From contig NZ_WOEZ01000235.1 of assembly GCF_013177735.1 (NCBI RefSeq), forward strand, positions 1 through 32,195: DNA of 32,195 nucleotides. Reading direction: 5' to 3'. This DNA is from Paraburkholderia elongata. Lineage in GTDB: Bacteria; Pseudomonadota; Gammaproteobacteria; Burkholderiales; Burkholderiaceae. The notes under the pieces were generated by a model. That model saw nothing but the letters and a program-made list of their open reading frames with translations, was not told the DNA's origin and searched no databases. Positions within the stretch are counted from its first letter, which is position 1; every line of letters begins with the position of its first letter. A program made the translations under genes and the position numbers. Shown here piece by piece: positions 1-7,943 of the stretch.

Positions 1-42
1 GAGGACGAGCGGTACGACCAGATGAAGTTGGCCATGGAGTAG
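1..42 (+). CDS. 3' end of an unidentified protein (partial)
   Basis: An open frame runs from the first base of the window to a TAG at 40-42 and encodes the C-terminal residues EDERYDQMKLAME. The frame is judged real because it is followed at once by hairpin-forming sequence typical of a gene end (GCCGCC/GGCGGC at about 43-57, then a strong hairpin at 100-118). Thirteen residues are too few to identify a family, so no function is proposed. The rest of the gene lies upstream of the window. Confidence 0.45.
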   Translation, partial: EDERYDQMKLAME

Positions 43-99
43 GCCGCCAAGGGCGGCTCAAGGTTTTATGGGCGCCTTTGAGGCGCTCACAATTTCAAG

Positions 100-118
100 C
101 CACCGGCTTTGCCGGTGG
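100..118 (+). terminator. Hairpin, probable terminator of the upstream gene
   Basis: CCACCGGC (100-107) pairs perfectly with GCCGGTGG (111-118) around a TTT loop. Only a short weak T stretch follows (TATTT). A smaller GCGCC/GGCGC hairpin lies at about 72-86. The position between the end of the upstream gene and the convergent racemase gene (stop at 186) suits a terminator, perhaps used in both directions. Confidence 0.5.
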
Positions 119-185
119 TATTTGACTTGTGGCGCTCCCTGTTTCCTCATGTGTGCGTCACGCGCGCTTGCATTCAGTTCGGCAT

Positions 186-884
186 TCAATCCGACTCGAT
201 CGCCCATTCCACCGCCGCTTGCGCATGCAACGCGGTCGTGTCGAACACGGGTAACGCCGAATCTTCCGGCTTGATCAGCAGGGTGATTTCCGTGCAGCCG
301 AGAATCACCGCTTGCGCCCCGCGCGCAGCGAGTCCTTCGATCGCACGCTGATACACCGCACGCGAGGCGTCATTCACTTTGCCGTGGCACAGCTCGTCGT
401 AGATGATGCGATGCACATCCGCGCGTTCGGCTTCATCGGGAACCAGTGTCTCGAGGTCGTAGCGCTCGCGTAAGCGCCCGGTGTAGAACGTCTGCTCCAT
501 CGTATAGCGTGTACCCAGCAAGCCCACCCGCTCGATTCCAGCGGCGCGTAGTGCCATGCCGGTCGGATCGGCGATGTGCAGGAACGGCACGTCGATTGCC
601 TGTTCGATCGATTCATAGACGCGATGCATGGTGTTGGTCGCCAGTATCACCAGGTCGGCGCCGCCTCGTTCGAGTTGACGGGCGGCGTCGGCCATCTGTT
701 TGCCGAGAGCGGTCCAGTCGCCGGCGCGCTGGTTGGCCTCGATCGACGCGAAGTCGACCGTCAGCATCAGGCTGCGGGCGTTGTGATGGCCGCCGAGGCG
801 CGCCTTGGCGTGGCGGTTCATGAGCGTGTAGTACTCGGTCGACGATTCCCAACTCATTCCGCCGATCACGCCGATGGTTTTCAT
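186..884 (-). CDS. Aspartate/glutamate racemase family protein (YgeA/EcL-DER type)
   Basis: The 232-residue product has the cofactor-independent Asp/Glu racemase fold signature: N-terminal MKTIGVIGGMSWES, central TNTMH (residues 83-87), LLGTRYTMEQ, and GCTEI near the C-terminus. It probably interconverts L- and D-aspartate or glutamate in the cytoplasm. Two-base racemases normally use two cysteines. Here the first position is Thr83 and the second is Cys197, the pairing I recall for the E. coli L-Asp/Glu-specific racemase. A GGAGC Shine-Dalgarno (891-895) supports the ATG at 882-884. The gene is divergent from the deaminase gene across about 240 bp. Family assignment is firm; substrate is inferred. 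Confidence 0.88.
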   Translation of the reverse strand: MKTIGVIGGMSWESSTEYYTLMNRHAKARLGGHHNARSLMLTVDFASIEANQRAGDWTALGKQMADAARQLERGGADLVILATNTMHRVYESIEQAIDVPFLHIADPTGMALRAAGIERVGLLGTRYTMEQTFYTGRLRERYDLETLVPDEAERADVHRIIYDELCHGKVNDASRAVYQRAIEGLAARGAQAVILGCTEITLLIKPEDSALPVFDTTALHAQAAVEWAIESD

Positions 885-963
885 GGTCTTGCTCCGTTGG
901 TGGGTGATGCAGGCCGTTGTGCGTCGAAGCAGAATGCCGAAGCCAACTCGGAACGCCCAAGCA

Positions 964-975
964 TCGAACGTTCGA
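964..975. promoter_or_regulatory. 12-bp perfect palindrome in the racemase/deaminase divergent region
   Basis: TCGAACGTTCGA reads identically on both strands and lies in the roughly 240-bp divergent gap. A TATACT-like element for the minus strand sits nearby (982-987), but no good -35 accompanies it. The site could be an operator; with so short a palindrome, chance is also possible. Confidence 0.25.
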
Positions 976-1123
976 AAAGCGAGTATAGGCGGGCGTCAGT
1001 GCCCGCAGCCGGTACGGATTCCCCTCTGCCCACCGGTACGGCGTCTTGTTAAAACGCCGGCACGCACTTTCTGACGCCGATAGAATCGTAGTCACTCAAA
1101 GAGCGGTCAACAGGGAGCGAACC

Positions 1124-2416
1124 ATGGATCTGATCATCCGCCGCGCGATGCTGCCGCCGAGCGCCGCGCCGCAGCAAAAGCTGCCGGTCGACATCGGCAT
1201 TGAAGCGGGCCGCATCATCGCCGTCGAACCGAATCTGGCCGCGAGCGCGCGCGAAGAAATCGACGCCGACGGTTTGCTCGTCACGCCGCCATTCGTCGAT
1301 CCGCATTTCCACATGGACGCGACGCTGTCGTACGGTCTGCCACGCGTGAACGCGTCGGGCACCTTGCTGGAAGGCATCGCGCTGTGGGGCGAACTGAAGC
1401 CGACTCTCACGCAGGAGGCGCTGATCGAGCGCGCGCTGCAGTACTGCGATTGGGCTGTCGCGCGCGGTCTGCTGGCGATTCGCAGTCACGTGGATGTATG
1501 TGATCCGCGCTTGCTCGCAGTCGAGGCATTGCTCGAAGTGAAGCGCCGCGTCGCACCGTATCTCGACCTGCAACTGGTTGCGTTTCCGCAGGACGGCGTC
1601 TTGCGCAGCGCAGGCGCATTCGAGAATCTCAAGCGGGCGATTGCGATGGGCGTCGACGTGGTCGGCGGGATTCCGCATTTCGAACGCACGATGGCCGACG
1701 GCGCGCAGTCCGTGCGCATCTTGTGCGAGTTCGCGGCGGAGCAGGGCTTGCGCGTCGACATGCATTGCGACGAGTCGGACGATCCGATGTCGCGCCATAT
1801 CGAAACGCTCGCAGCCGAAACGCACCGGCTCGGTTTGCATGGGCGCGTCACCGGTTCGCACTTGACCTCGATGCATTCGATGGACAACTACTACGTCAGC
1901 AAGCTCTTGCCGCTGATGCGCGAGTCGGGCGTTGCGGCGATCGCCAATCCGCTGATCAACATCACGTTGCAAGGCCGCAGCGACACGTATCCGAAACGGC
2001 GTGGCATGACACGTGTGCCGGAGATGATGGCGGCGGGCATCAACGTCGCGTTCGGTCACGATTGCGTGATGGACCCGTGGTATAGCCTCGGCTCGGGCGA
2101 CATGCTCGAAGTCGCGCACATGGGCTTGCATGTTGCGCAGATGACGGGCGTCGACGGCATGCATGCGTGCTTCGACGCGGTCACGGTGAATGCCGCGCGT
2201 ATTCTCGGCCTGGAGGGCTATGGCATCGCGCCGGGTTGTGCGGCCAATCTCGTGTTGCTCGACGCACGCGATCCGGTCGAGGCGATTCGCTTGCGCGCCG
2301 CGCGGCTCGCGGTGGTGAGCCGGGGCAAGGTGGTGAGCCGTGCGCCTGCTGCGCGCGCGGCGTTGTCTCTGGAGGGGCGTCCTGCGCAGGTGGACTTCAA
2401 GCTGCATCGCGGTTAG
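1124..2416 (+). CDS. Cytosine deaminase-like amidohydrolase (CodA family)
   Basis: The 430-residue protein aligns along its length with E. coli CodA and keeps its numbering. It has metal ligands His61 and His63 (PHFHMD), Gln156 (AFPQDG), His214 and Glu217 (MHCDES), His246 (GSHLTSMHS) and Asp313 (GHDCVMDPW). The family hydrolyses exocyclic amino groups of cytosine and related heterocycles in the cytoplasm, feeding pyrimidine salvage or nitrogen scavenging. Residue 314, Asp in CodA, is Cys here, so the true substrate may not be cytosine. No codB permease gene is adjacent, unlike codBA operons. The ATG at 1124 is chosen because AGGGAG (1112-1117) precedes it at proper spacing; an in-frame start at 1046 would add 26 residues unlike the family. 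Confidence 0.85.
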   Translation: MDLIIRRAMLPPSAAPQQKLPVDIGIEAGRIIAVEPNLAASAREEIDADGLLVTPPFVDPHFHMDATLSYGLPRVNASGTLLEGIALWGELKPTLTQEALIERALQYCDWAVARGLLAIRSHVDVCDPRLLAVEALLEVKRRVAPYLDLQLVAFPQDGVLRSAGAFENLKRAIAMGVDVVGGIPHFERTMADGAQSVRILCEFAAEQGLRVDMHCDESDDPMSRHIETLAAETHRLGLHGRVTGSHLTSMHSMDNYYVSKLLPLMRESGVAAIANPLINITLQGRSDTYPKRRGMTRVPEMMAAGINVAFGHDCVMDPWYSLGSGDMLEVAHMGLHVAQMTGVDGMHACFDAVTVNAARILGLEGYGIAPGCAANLVLLDARDPVEAIRLRAARLAVVSRGKVVSRAPAARAALSLEGRPAQVDFKLHRG

Positions 2417-2450
2417 CCGCGGCGCGCCGCTCGCGACACACGCGTGCATG

Positions 2451-2491
2451 AAAAAAACCGGTGCCTGCTCACGCAAGTCACCGGTTTTTTT
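2451..2491. terminator. Bidirectional terminator between the deaminase and M3 peptidase genes
   Basis: A 13-bp perfect inverted repeat, seven A plus CCGGTG at 2451-2463 and CACCGG plus seven T at 2479-2491, encloses a 15-nt loop. The A run on one side and the T run on the other make it an intrinsic terminator in both directions, as expected between convergent genes ending at 2416 and 2538. Confidence 0.9.
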
Positions 2492-2537
2492 CGATGTCGG
2501 CGCTATTTGCAACGCCGACTGCTGCTTCAACGCAAGA

Positions 2538-4646
2538 TCAATGCGCCGCGGCAGGGGTCATGCCGTTGTGCCGCAACAAGGCGTCGATATTCGGCTCGCG
2601 GCCGCGGAACGCTTTGAACGATTCCATCGCGGGACGGCTGCCGCCCACTTCCAGAATCTCCGTGCGATAACGCATGCCGGTCGCCTGATCGAGCACGCTG
2701 CCGCTTGCGGCTTGTGCGGCTTCTTCGAAGGCAGCATACGCATCGGCGGACAGCACTTCTGCCCACTTGTAGCTGTAGTAGCCCGCCGCATAACCGCCCG
2801 CGAAAATATGGCTGAACGTATTCGGCCAACGCGAGAACGGAGCTTGCGGCACCACGTGGAAACGCTCGTTGATCTCGCTCGCAAGTTCGGTCGCGTTCTT
2901 CGTGCCGGATGCATCGAAGCCGGTGTGCAGTTGCATGTCGAACATCGAGAACACGATCTGGCGCAACGTGCCGAGACCGCTCTGGAAATTCTTCGCGGCG
3001 AGCATCTTGTCGAACAGATCGCGCGGCAGCGGCTTGGCGGTGTCGACGTGCGAGGTCATGTCGCTCAGCACGTCCCACTCCCAGCAGAAGTTCTCCATGA
3101 ATTGCGACGGCAATTCAACCGCGTCCCACTCGACGCCGTTGATGCCCGACACGCCCAGTTCATCGACACGCGTGAGCATGTGATGCAAGCCGTGGCCGAA
3201 CTCGTGGAACAGCGTGATCACTTCATCATGCGTGAAGCAGGCGGGCTTGCCGCCGACGGGTGCCGAGAAGTTGCAGGTCAGATAAGCGACCGGCGTTTGC
3301 ACGCCGCCATGCGTGTGCTTGTGACGGCCACGCGCATCGTCCATCCATGCGCCGCCGCGTTTGCCTTCGCGCGCATACAGATCAAGATAGAACTGGGCGA
3401 CGAGGCCGCCGTCCTGATTCTCGACGCGGAAAAAGCGCACGTCCGGATGCCAGACGGCCGCTTCGTCGCGACGGATGCGCACGCCGAACAGCGTTTCGGT
3501 GACCTTGAAGAGGCCTTTGAATACGACGTCTTCCGGGAAGTATTGTTTGACTTCGTTCTCGGAGAACGAATAGCGCTTCTGGCGCAGACGTTCAGCGGCG
3601 AACGTCATGTCCCACGGCTGCAGGTCGGTCATGCCGAGTTCGCTCGCTGCAAATTCGCGCAGTTCCTTCCAGTCCTGTTCAGCGTGCGGACGCGCGCGTG
3701 TGGCGAGGTCTTCGAGGAAGGCCATCACTTGCGCCGGCGACTCGGCCATCTTCGGCGCGAGCGAGACTTCGGCGAAGTTGTTGTAGCCAAGCATGTGCGC
3801 TTCTTCCGCGCGCAGTTTCAACTGATCGGCGAGTACCGCCGTATTGTCCCACTCGGCCTTGCCGCTGCCGTATTGCGGACCGAGCTCCGAGGCACGCGTC
3901 ACATACGCGCGGTAGATCGCTTCGCGCATCGCGCGATTTTCCGAGTACTGCATGACCGGGAAATACGACGGGAAGTGCAACGTGAATTTGTAGCCGGTCT
4001 TGCCTTCGCGTTCGGCTGCTTCCTTCGCGGCTTCGATCACGTCTTCCGGCAGGCCCGCCAGTTGCGCCTCATCGCCGGCTTCGACGATATAGGAATACGC
4101 GTTCGTCGCATCGAGCACGTGATCCGAAAACGCTTTCGACAACCCCGCCTGGCGTTCCTGCAATTCGGCGAAATGCGGCTTCTGGTCTTCCGGCAATTCC
4201 GCGCCCGACAGGCGGAAATCGCGCAGCGCATTGCCGAGGATCTTCTTGCGCTCGCCGGTCAGCGACGAGAAATCGCTGCTGGCGTTAAGCGCCTTGTACT
4301 TCTCATACAGCGCGAGATTCTGGCCGACGCTCGACCAGAATTCGGTGACGCGCGGCAGATTCTCGCCGTACACCGCGCGCAGTTCCGGCGTATCCGCCAC
4401 GGCGTTCAGATGGCCGACCACGCTCCAGGCGCGCGACAGCGGTTCGGTGGCGCGCTCGACCGGCTCGACCACGTCGGCCCACGAAGCGGGCGTAATGGGC
4501 TGGGCGGCGCGCTCGACAGCGGCAGCCGCATCGGCGAGCAGGACATCGAGGGCGGGCGTGACGTGTTCGGGGCGGATTTCGCCAAAGCGCGGCAGGTCGG
4601 AGAAATCGAGGAGCGGATTGTCGTGCTTCGAGGGGGTAGTGGACAT
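2538..4646 (-). CDS. prlC: M3 family oligopeptidase (oligopeptidase A type)
   Basis: The 702-residue protein is a zinc metallopeptidase of family M3, cytoplasmic, degrading short peptides including cleaved signal peptides. The catalytic motif HEFGH is at residues 481-485, and the third zinc ligand is the Glu in VELPSQ about 26 residues later. The N-terminal helical half begins NPLLDFSDLPRFGEIRPEHV, as in oligopeptidase A, and the C-terminal region FAGGYAAGYYSYKW is also typical. Length is close to the family's usual 680-700. The start at 4646 follows an AGGAAG Shine-Dalgarno; an in-frame start at 4724 would add 26 residues without family resemblance. The gene stands alone, converging on the deaminase gene and divergent from the acyltransferase gene. 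Confidence 0.93.
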   Translation of the reverse strand: MSTTPSKHDNPLLDFSDLPRFGEIRPEHVTPALDVLLADAAAAVERAAQPITPASWADVVEPVERATEPLSRAWSVVGHLNAVADTPELRAVYGENLPRVTEFWSSVGQNLALYEKYKALNASSDFSSLTGERKKILGNALRDFRLSGAELPEDQKPHFAELQERQAGLSKAFSDHVLDATNAYSYIVEAGDEAQLAGLPEDVIEAAKEAAEREGKTGYKFTLHFPSYFPVMQYSENRAMREAIYRAYVTRASELGPQYGSGKAEWDNTAVLADQLKLRAEEAHMLGYNNFAEVSLAPKMAESPAQVMAFLEDLATRARPHAEQDWKELREFAASELGMTDLQPWDMTFAAERLRQKRYSFSENEVKQYFPEDVVFKGLFKVTETLFGVRIRRDEAAVWHPDVRFFRVENQDGGLVAQFYLDLYAREGKRGGAWMDDARGRHKHTHGGVQTPVAYLTCNFSAPVGGKPACFTHDEVITLFHEFGHGLHHMLTRVDELGVSGINGVEWDAVELPSQFMENFCWEWDVLSDMTSHVDTAKPLPRDLFDKMLAAKNFQSGLGTLRQIVFSMFDMQLHTGFDASGTKNATELASEINERFHVVPQAPFSRWPNTFSHIFAGGYAAGYYSYKWAEVLSADAYAAFEEAAQAASGSVLDQATGMRYRTEILEVGGSRPAMESFKAFRGREPNIDALLRHNGMTPAAAH

Positions 4647-4988
4647 AAGGCTTCCTGTCTGACGCGGGTGAACGGGTAATCGGTGCATCGACGGGCGCGC
4701 GATGACGCCCCGATAACACTCCATGTGGACATTATTGGGGCAGGGCGCGCCGATTCCAATCCGTCGGCAGACAAATTATCAGATGTCGCGCGACTATGTG
4801 CGGGAGAGCGAATACCGCACGCGGTTCGGACAGTGTTCGGGTGGCCGTAATGCGCCGCGATGTGGCTCCCGACTCGCCGCTCCTGCTGCGCCGCTGCGCT
4901 CTGTGCGAAAGCGAACGGTGGGAATTGCTGCCATGCCGCATTCTGGCGTGGCGCAACCCGTCAGCGACGCTTTCTGCAAGAGGTATGG
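4647..4988. other. 342-bp divergent intergenic region with an extended dyad
   Basis: No credible gene lies here; the short open frames lack ribosome sites and family resemblance. The notable element is a dyad at 4708-4740. CCCCGATAA (4708-4716) faces TTATTGGGG (4732-4740), eight of nine positions paired, and TCCA/TGGA is nested at 4720-4729. It could be an operator for the peptidase gene or a leader hairpin of the acyltransferase transcript. I see no convincing -35/-10 pair on either strand. Confidence 0.4.
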
Positions 4989-6104
4989 ATGAACCCGCTT
5001 TCGCATGCTCTATCGCGCAACGGTAATAACTTCGACCTTGTGCGCCTGCTCGCTGCCGTTGCTGTCGTGTACGGCCACTCGTATCTGCTGCAAGCGCCCG
5101 ACGGCACCACGGATTGGGTCCGGAACGCGCTCGGCTTCGACGGTTTCGGTGCACTCGGCGTGTATGCGTTTTTTCTGCTGAGCGGCATGCTGGTGACCGC
5201 CAGTTTCGACCGGCAACGCTCGGTGCCCCGTTTCGCCGCGTTGCGCATCGCGCGGCTGTGGCCGGCAGTGGCGGGCGGTTCGCTGGTGACGGTGTTCATT
5301 CTCGGACCGCTGTTTACAACACTGCCGCTGCGCGACTATTTCGCCTCCGGTATGACGTGGGCCAACTTCGACAACTTCTCCACCATCGTGCTCAAAACCG
5401 GCTGGGCGCTGCCTGGTGTATTCGAGCACAACCGCTTTCCGGTTGACGTCTGCTGGCCGCTGTGGACGCTGCCGCTCGAAGTGCGCTGCTATCTGATCGT
5501 GATGTTGACCGGCATGCTGGGGCTGCTGTCCAGCGCGCGCGGCGTGGCGCTGGCGACGGCGCTCGGGGGCGCCGCATTCGTTCTGCGGGTGCATCTGCCG
5601 CATCTGCAGATCGAGCTGCGTGACTTCAGCGAAGCGCCCGTCGGTTTTTCGTTCTGGCCGGAGCCGTTTTTCATGCTGGGGATGCTGCTGTACGGCTGGC
5701 GCGAACGGATCGACATCAACGGCCTGACGGCTTTCGCGCTGGCGATGGTGTTTCTGGTGTTCCGCGACACGGCCGGCGCTCAAACGTTGTTCTATCTGGC
5801 TTTTGTGTGCGGCGTGCTGTGGGTGGGCACGACGCCGCTCTTGCGACGCTTCGTGCCGCGCCACGATTACTCGTATGGGATTTATCTGTACGGCTTCATG
5901 GTGCAGCAATGCGTTGCGAATATCGCGCCGCAGTTGAGCCATATGACGGCGGTGCTGATCGCCGCACCGTTCATCCTGGCATGCGCGGCGCTGTCATGGC
6001 ACTTCGTGGAACGACCGGTGCTGAAGTGGTGCCGGGGGCGTCTTGCGCGTCAGCCGACGCCGCTTGGCGCGGGTATGGCGGCTGGGGATCAGGCGGCGCG
6101 CTGA
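4989..6104 (+). CDS. Acyltransferase 3 family membrane protein (OafA/YrhL-like)
   Basis: The 371-residue protein is strongly hydrophobic, with about ten likely membrane segments. It opens with NNFDLVRLLAAVAVVYGHSY, the Acyl_transf_3 signature, with the conserved His at residue 30. Other family landmarks are YAFFLLSGML, WTLPLEVRCYL, the late SYGIYLYGF and WHFVERPVLKW. Such proteins transfer acetyl or other acyl groups to surface polysaccharides, lipids or exported metabolites across the inner membrane. The ATG at 4989 has AAGAGG (4978-4983) upstream; the frame is open further back but gives a Cys/Arg-rich extension that looks non-coding. No glycan genes are nearby, so the acceptor cannot be guessed. 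Family call is firm. Confidence 0.88.
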   Translation: MNPLSHALSRNGNNFDLVRLLAAVAVVYGHSYLLQAPDGTTDWVRNALGFDGFGALGVYAFFLLSGMLVTASFDRQRSVPRFAALRIARLWPAVAGGSLVTVFILGPLFTTLPLRDYFASGMTWANFDNFSTIVLKTGWALPGVFEHNRFPVDVCWPLWTLPLEVRCYLIVMLTGMLGLLSSARGVALATALGGAAFVLRVHLPHLQIELRDFSEAPVGFSFWPEPFFMLGMLLYGWRERIDINGLTAFALAMVFLVFRDTAGAQTLFYLAFVCGVLWVGTTPLLRRFVPRHDYSYGIYLYGFMVQQCVANIAPQLSHMTAVLIAAPFILACAALSWHFVERPVLKWCRGRLARQPTPLGAGMAAGDQAAR

Positions 6105-6149
6105 GGAGGATGGTTGGCGTGGAGCCCTGGCGACAAGCATTGAAGCCTT

Positions 6150-6180
6150 GCATGCCGGCGAAACCGCTTCGCCGGCATGC
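6150..6180. terminator. 13-bp perfect hairpin between the acyltransferase and folD genes
   Basis: GCATGCCGGCGAA (6150-6162) and TTCGCCGGCATGC (6168-6180) form a perfect stem with a 5-nt loop. It lies between convergent gene ends (6104 and 6191). No T tract follows on either strand, so it may end transcription with help from Rho, or mainly protect transcript 3' ends, rather than act as a classical intrinsic terminator. Confidence 0.6.
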
Positions 6181-6190
6181 GCTCGCATCC

Positions 6191-7051
6191 TTAAGCCTGT
6201 GCTGCCGCTTCGCGCTCGGCGGCTTCGATCGTGTTGACGAGCAGCATGGTGATGGTCATCGGACCGACGCCACCCGGCACCGGCGTGATGTAGCCGGCCA
6301 CTTCCTTGACACCCGCGAAATCGACATCGCCGCACAGCTTGCCGGCTTCGTCGCGATTCATGCCGACGTCGATCACGGCTGCGCCCGGCTTCACCATGTC
6401 CGCCGTGAGAATGTTGCGCAGGCCGGTGGCGGCGACGACCACGTCGGCGTTACGTGTATGGGCGGCCAGATCGCGCGTCTTGCTATGACAGATCGTGACG
6501 GTTGCGCCGGCTTCGAGCAGCAGCAACGCCATCGGCTTGCCGACAATGTTCGAGCGGCCGATCACCACCGCGTTCGCGCCTTGCAGCGGAATATCGTAGG
6601 CTGCCAGCATCTTCATTACGCCGTACGGCGTGCACGGGCGGAACAGCGGCCGGCCGGTCAACAGTGCGCCGGCATTGGCGACGTGAAAACCGTCGACATC
6701 CTTTTCCGGGGCAATCGCCTCGATCACCTTGTGGCTGTCGATATGCGGCGGCAGCGGCAGTTGCACCAGAATGCCGTGGATGCGCGGGTCGCGATTCAGT
6801 TCGTCGATGCGCGCCAGCAGATCGGCTTCCGGCAGATCGGCCGGATAGCGGTCGAACGACGAACCGAGGCCGTTGTCATTGCACGCCTTGACCTTGTTGC
6901 GCACATAGACTTCGCTGGCCGGATTGTCGCCGACCAGCACCACGGCGAGACCCGGCTGATGGCCGCGAGCGGTGAGGGCGGCGGCACGCGTGGCGACTTC
7001 GGCGCGCAGGGTCTTGGAAAGGGCTAGGCCGTCGATCAGTTTGGCAGTCAT
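6191..7051 (-). CDS. folD: Bifunctional methylenetetrahydrofolate dehydrogenase/cyclohydrolase
   Basis: FolD converts 5,10-methylene-THF to 10-formyl-THF in the cytoplasm by NADP-dependent oxidation and then hydrolysis, supplying one-carbon units for purine and formyl-Met synthesis. The 286-residue protein shows the YxxxK catalytic motif (Tyr49 to Lys53 in YVRNK), the QLPLPPHID block, DVDGFH, the Rossmann segment VVIGRSNIVGKPMA and the C-terminal YITPVPGGVGPMTITML. Length matches the family. The ATG at 7049-7051 starts the family N-terminus; an in-frame upstream start at 7120 would add unrelated residues. No strong Shine-Dalgarno is visible. The gene lies downstream of the kinase/regulator pair on the same strand but is separated by about 250 bp with its own candidate -10, so it is probably independently transcribed. 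Confidence 0.96.
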   Translation of the reverse strand: MTAKLIDGLALSKTLRAEVATRAAALTARGHQPGLAVVLVGDNPASEVYVRNKVKACNDNGLGSSFDRYPADLPEADLLARIDELNRDPRIHGILVQLPLPPHIDSHKVIEAIAPEKDVDGFHVANAGALLTGRPLFRPCTPYGVMKMLAAYDIPLQGANAVVIGRSNIVGKPMALLLLEAGATVTICHSKTRDLAAHTRNADVVVAATGLRNILTADMVKPGAAVIDVGMNRDEAGKLCGDVDFAGVKEVAGYITPVPGGVGPMTITMLLVNTIEAAEREAAAQA

Positions 7052-7207
7052 GGTCGGTCGAGATGGGCAGTTTGGAAAGCGGAGCAGGGCGCAGGCGCGC
7101 GTGCGTGGCACGTGCGGCACATGCGATGGCGCTTTTCATCGGAAACGGGTCGGCACATGAAAAGCGCGCGGCGCGAATCAGGGATAAGCGGCGCTGCAAA
7201 GTCCGAC

Positions 7208-7213
7208 ATTATA
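7208..7213 (-). promoter_or_regulatory. Candidate -10 element of the folD promoter
   Basis: On the minus strand the hexamer is a perfect TATAAT, about 157 bp upstream of the folD start. The expected -35 position carries only a poor match, so the promoter may need an activator or may be a chance hexamer. The rest of 7052-7298 holds no supported gene. Confidence 0.4.
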
Positions 7214-7298
7214 CCGGCCCGGCATGGGGTGCCACGTAGGGATTGCTGGCGCGCGGGAACGCCGCGGACGGGCTTGTGCGCCGCCGCGGTCGTTATGT

Positions 7299-7943
7299 TT
7301 ATTGCGCCGGTTGCGGCTTGTTCGACAACGCGAGGCGCAGCAGATCGGCGACCGTGTTGACGTTGAGCTTTTCCATGATGTTCGCGCGGTGCGCTTCAAC
7401 CGTCTTGATGCTGATGCCGAGGTCGTCGGCGATCTGCTTGTTCAGGCGGCCGGCGATGATGCGCTCGAGCACCTGGTGCTCACGCGCGGTCAGCTTGCCC
7501 AGACGTTCGGCGGCGGCGCGTTGCTGCTGCACGCTGGTGCTTTCGGTGCGCGCCTTGTCGAGCATGCGCTCGACCAGCTTGCGCAGTTCGGCTTCGTCGA
7601 ACGGTTTTTCGATGAAGTCCATCGCGCCTTTCTTCATCGTCGACACGGCCATCGGCACGTCGCCGTGGCCCGTCACGAAGATGATCGGCAGCGACGCGTT
7701 GTCGGCGATCAGGCGTTCCTGCAACTCGAGGCCGCTCATGCCGGACATCCGCACATCGAGGATCAGACAAGCGATCTGGCCCGGATGCGTATGCGGCTGC
7801 CATGCGTCGATGAACTGCTCGGCGCTGGAGAAGCATTGCACGCGGTAGCCGTTCGCCTCCAGCAGCCAGCGCAGCGAATCTCGCACGGCCTCGTCGTCGT
7901 CGACGACAAAGACAGTTTCCTGTGTGGTGACTGGGCTGTTCAT
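7299..7943 (-). CDS. FixJ-type two-component response regulator (REC + LuxR-type HTH)
   Basis: The 214-residue protein has a receiver domain (residues 9-125) with acidic pocket DDDE (15-18), phospho-acceptor Asp63 (ILDVRM), the Thr of FVTGHGD and Lys113 (EKPF). A LuxR/FixJ-type HTH follows at about 148-207 (LTAREHQVL, IKTVEAHRANIMEKL). Phosphorylation by the partner kinase should control DNA binding. Its ATG overlaps the kinase stop by four bases (ATGA, 7940-7943), so translation is coupled. The pair is divergent from the PDH operon, which makes aceE a plausible target. Architecture matches the FixJ/TodT/TtrR class; the regulon is inferred from context only. Confidence 0.93.
   Translation of the reverse strand: MNSPVTTQETVFVVDDDEAVRDSLRWLLEANGYRVQCFSSAEQFIDAWQPHTHPGQIACLILDVRMSGMSGLELQERLIADNASLPIIFVTGHGDVPMAVSTMKKGAMDFIEKPFDEAELRKLVERMLDKARTESTSVQQQRAAAERLGKLTAREHQVLERIIAGRLNKQIADDLGISIKTVEAHRANIMEKLNVNTVADLLRLALSNKPQPAQ

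Noticed and set aside
2340..4679. Long open frame opposite the oligopeptidase gene (about 779 codons, plus strand)
   Set aside because: It is antisense to a well-defined M3 peptidase gene, has no family motifs and has the Arg/His/Val-rich look of antisense frames in high-GC DNA.
7262..7289. CCGCGG repeats after the response regulator as a terminator
   Set aside because: Only six paired bases with a 16-nt loop and no T run; too weak to call.
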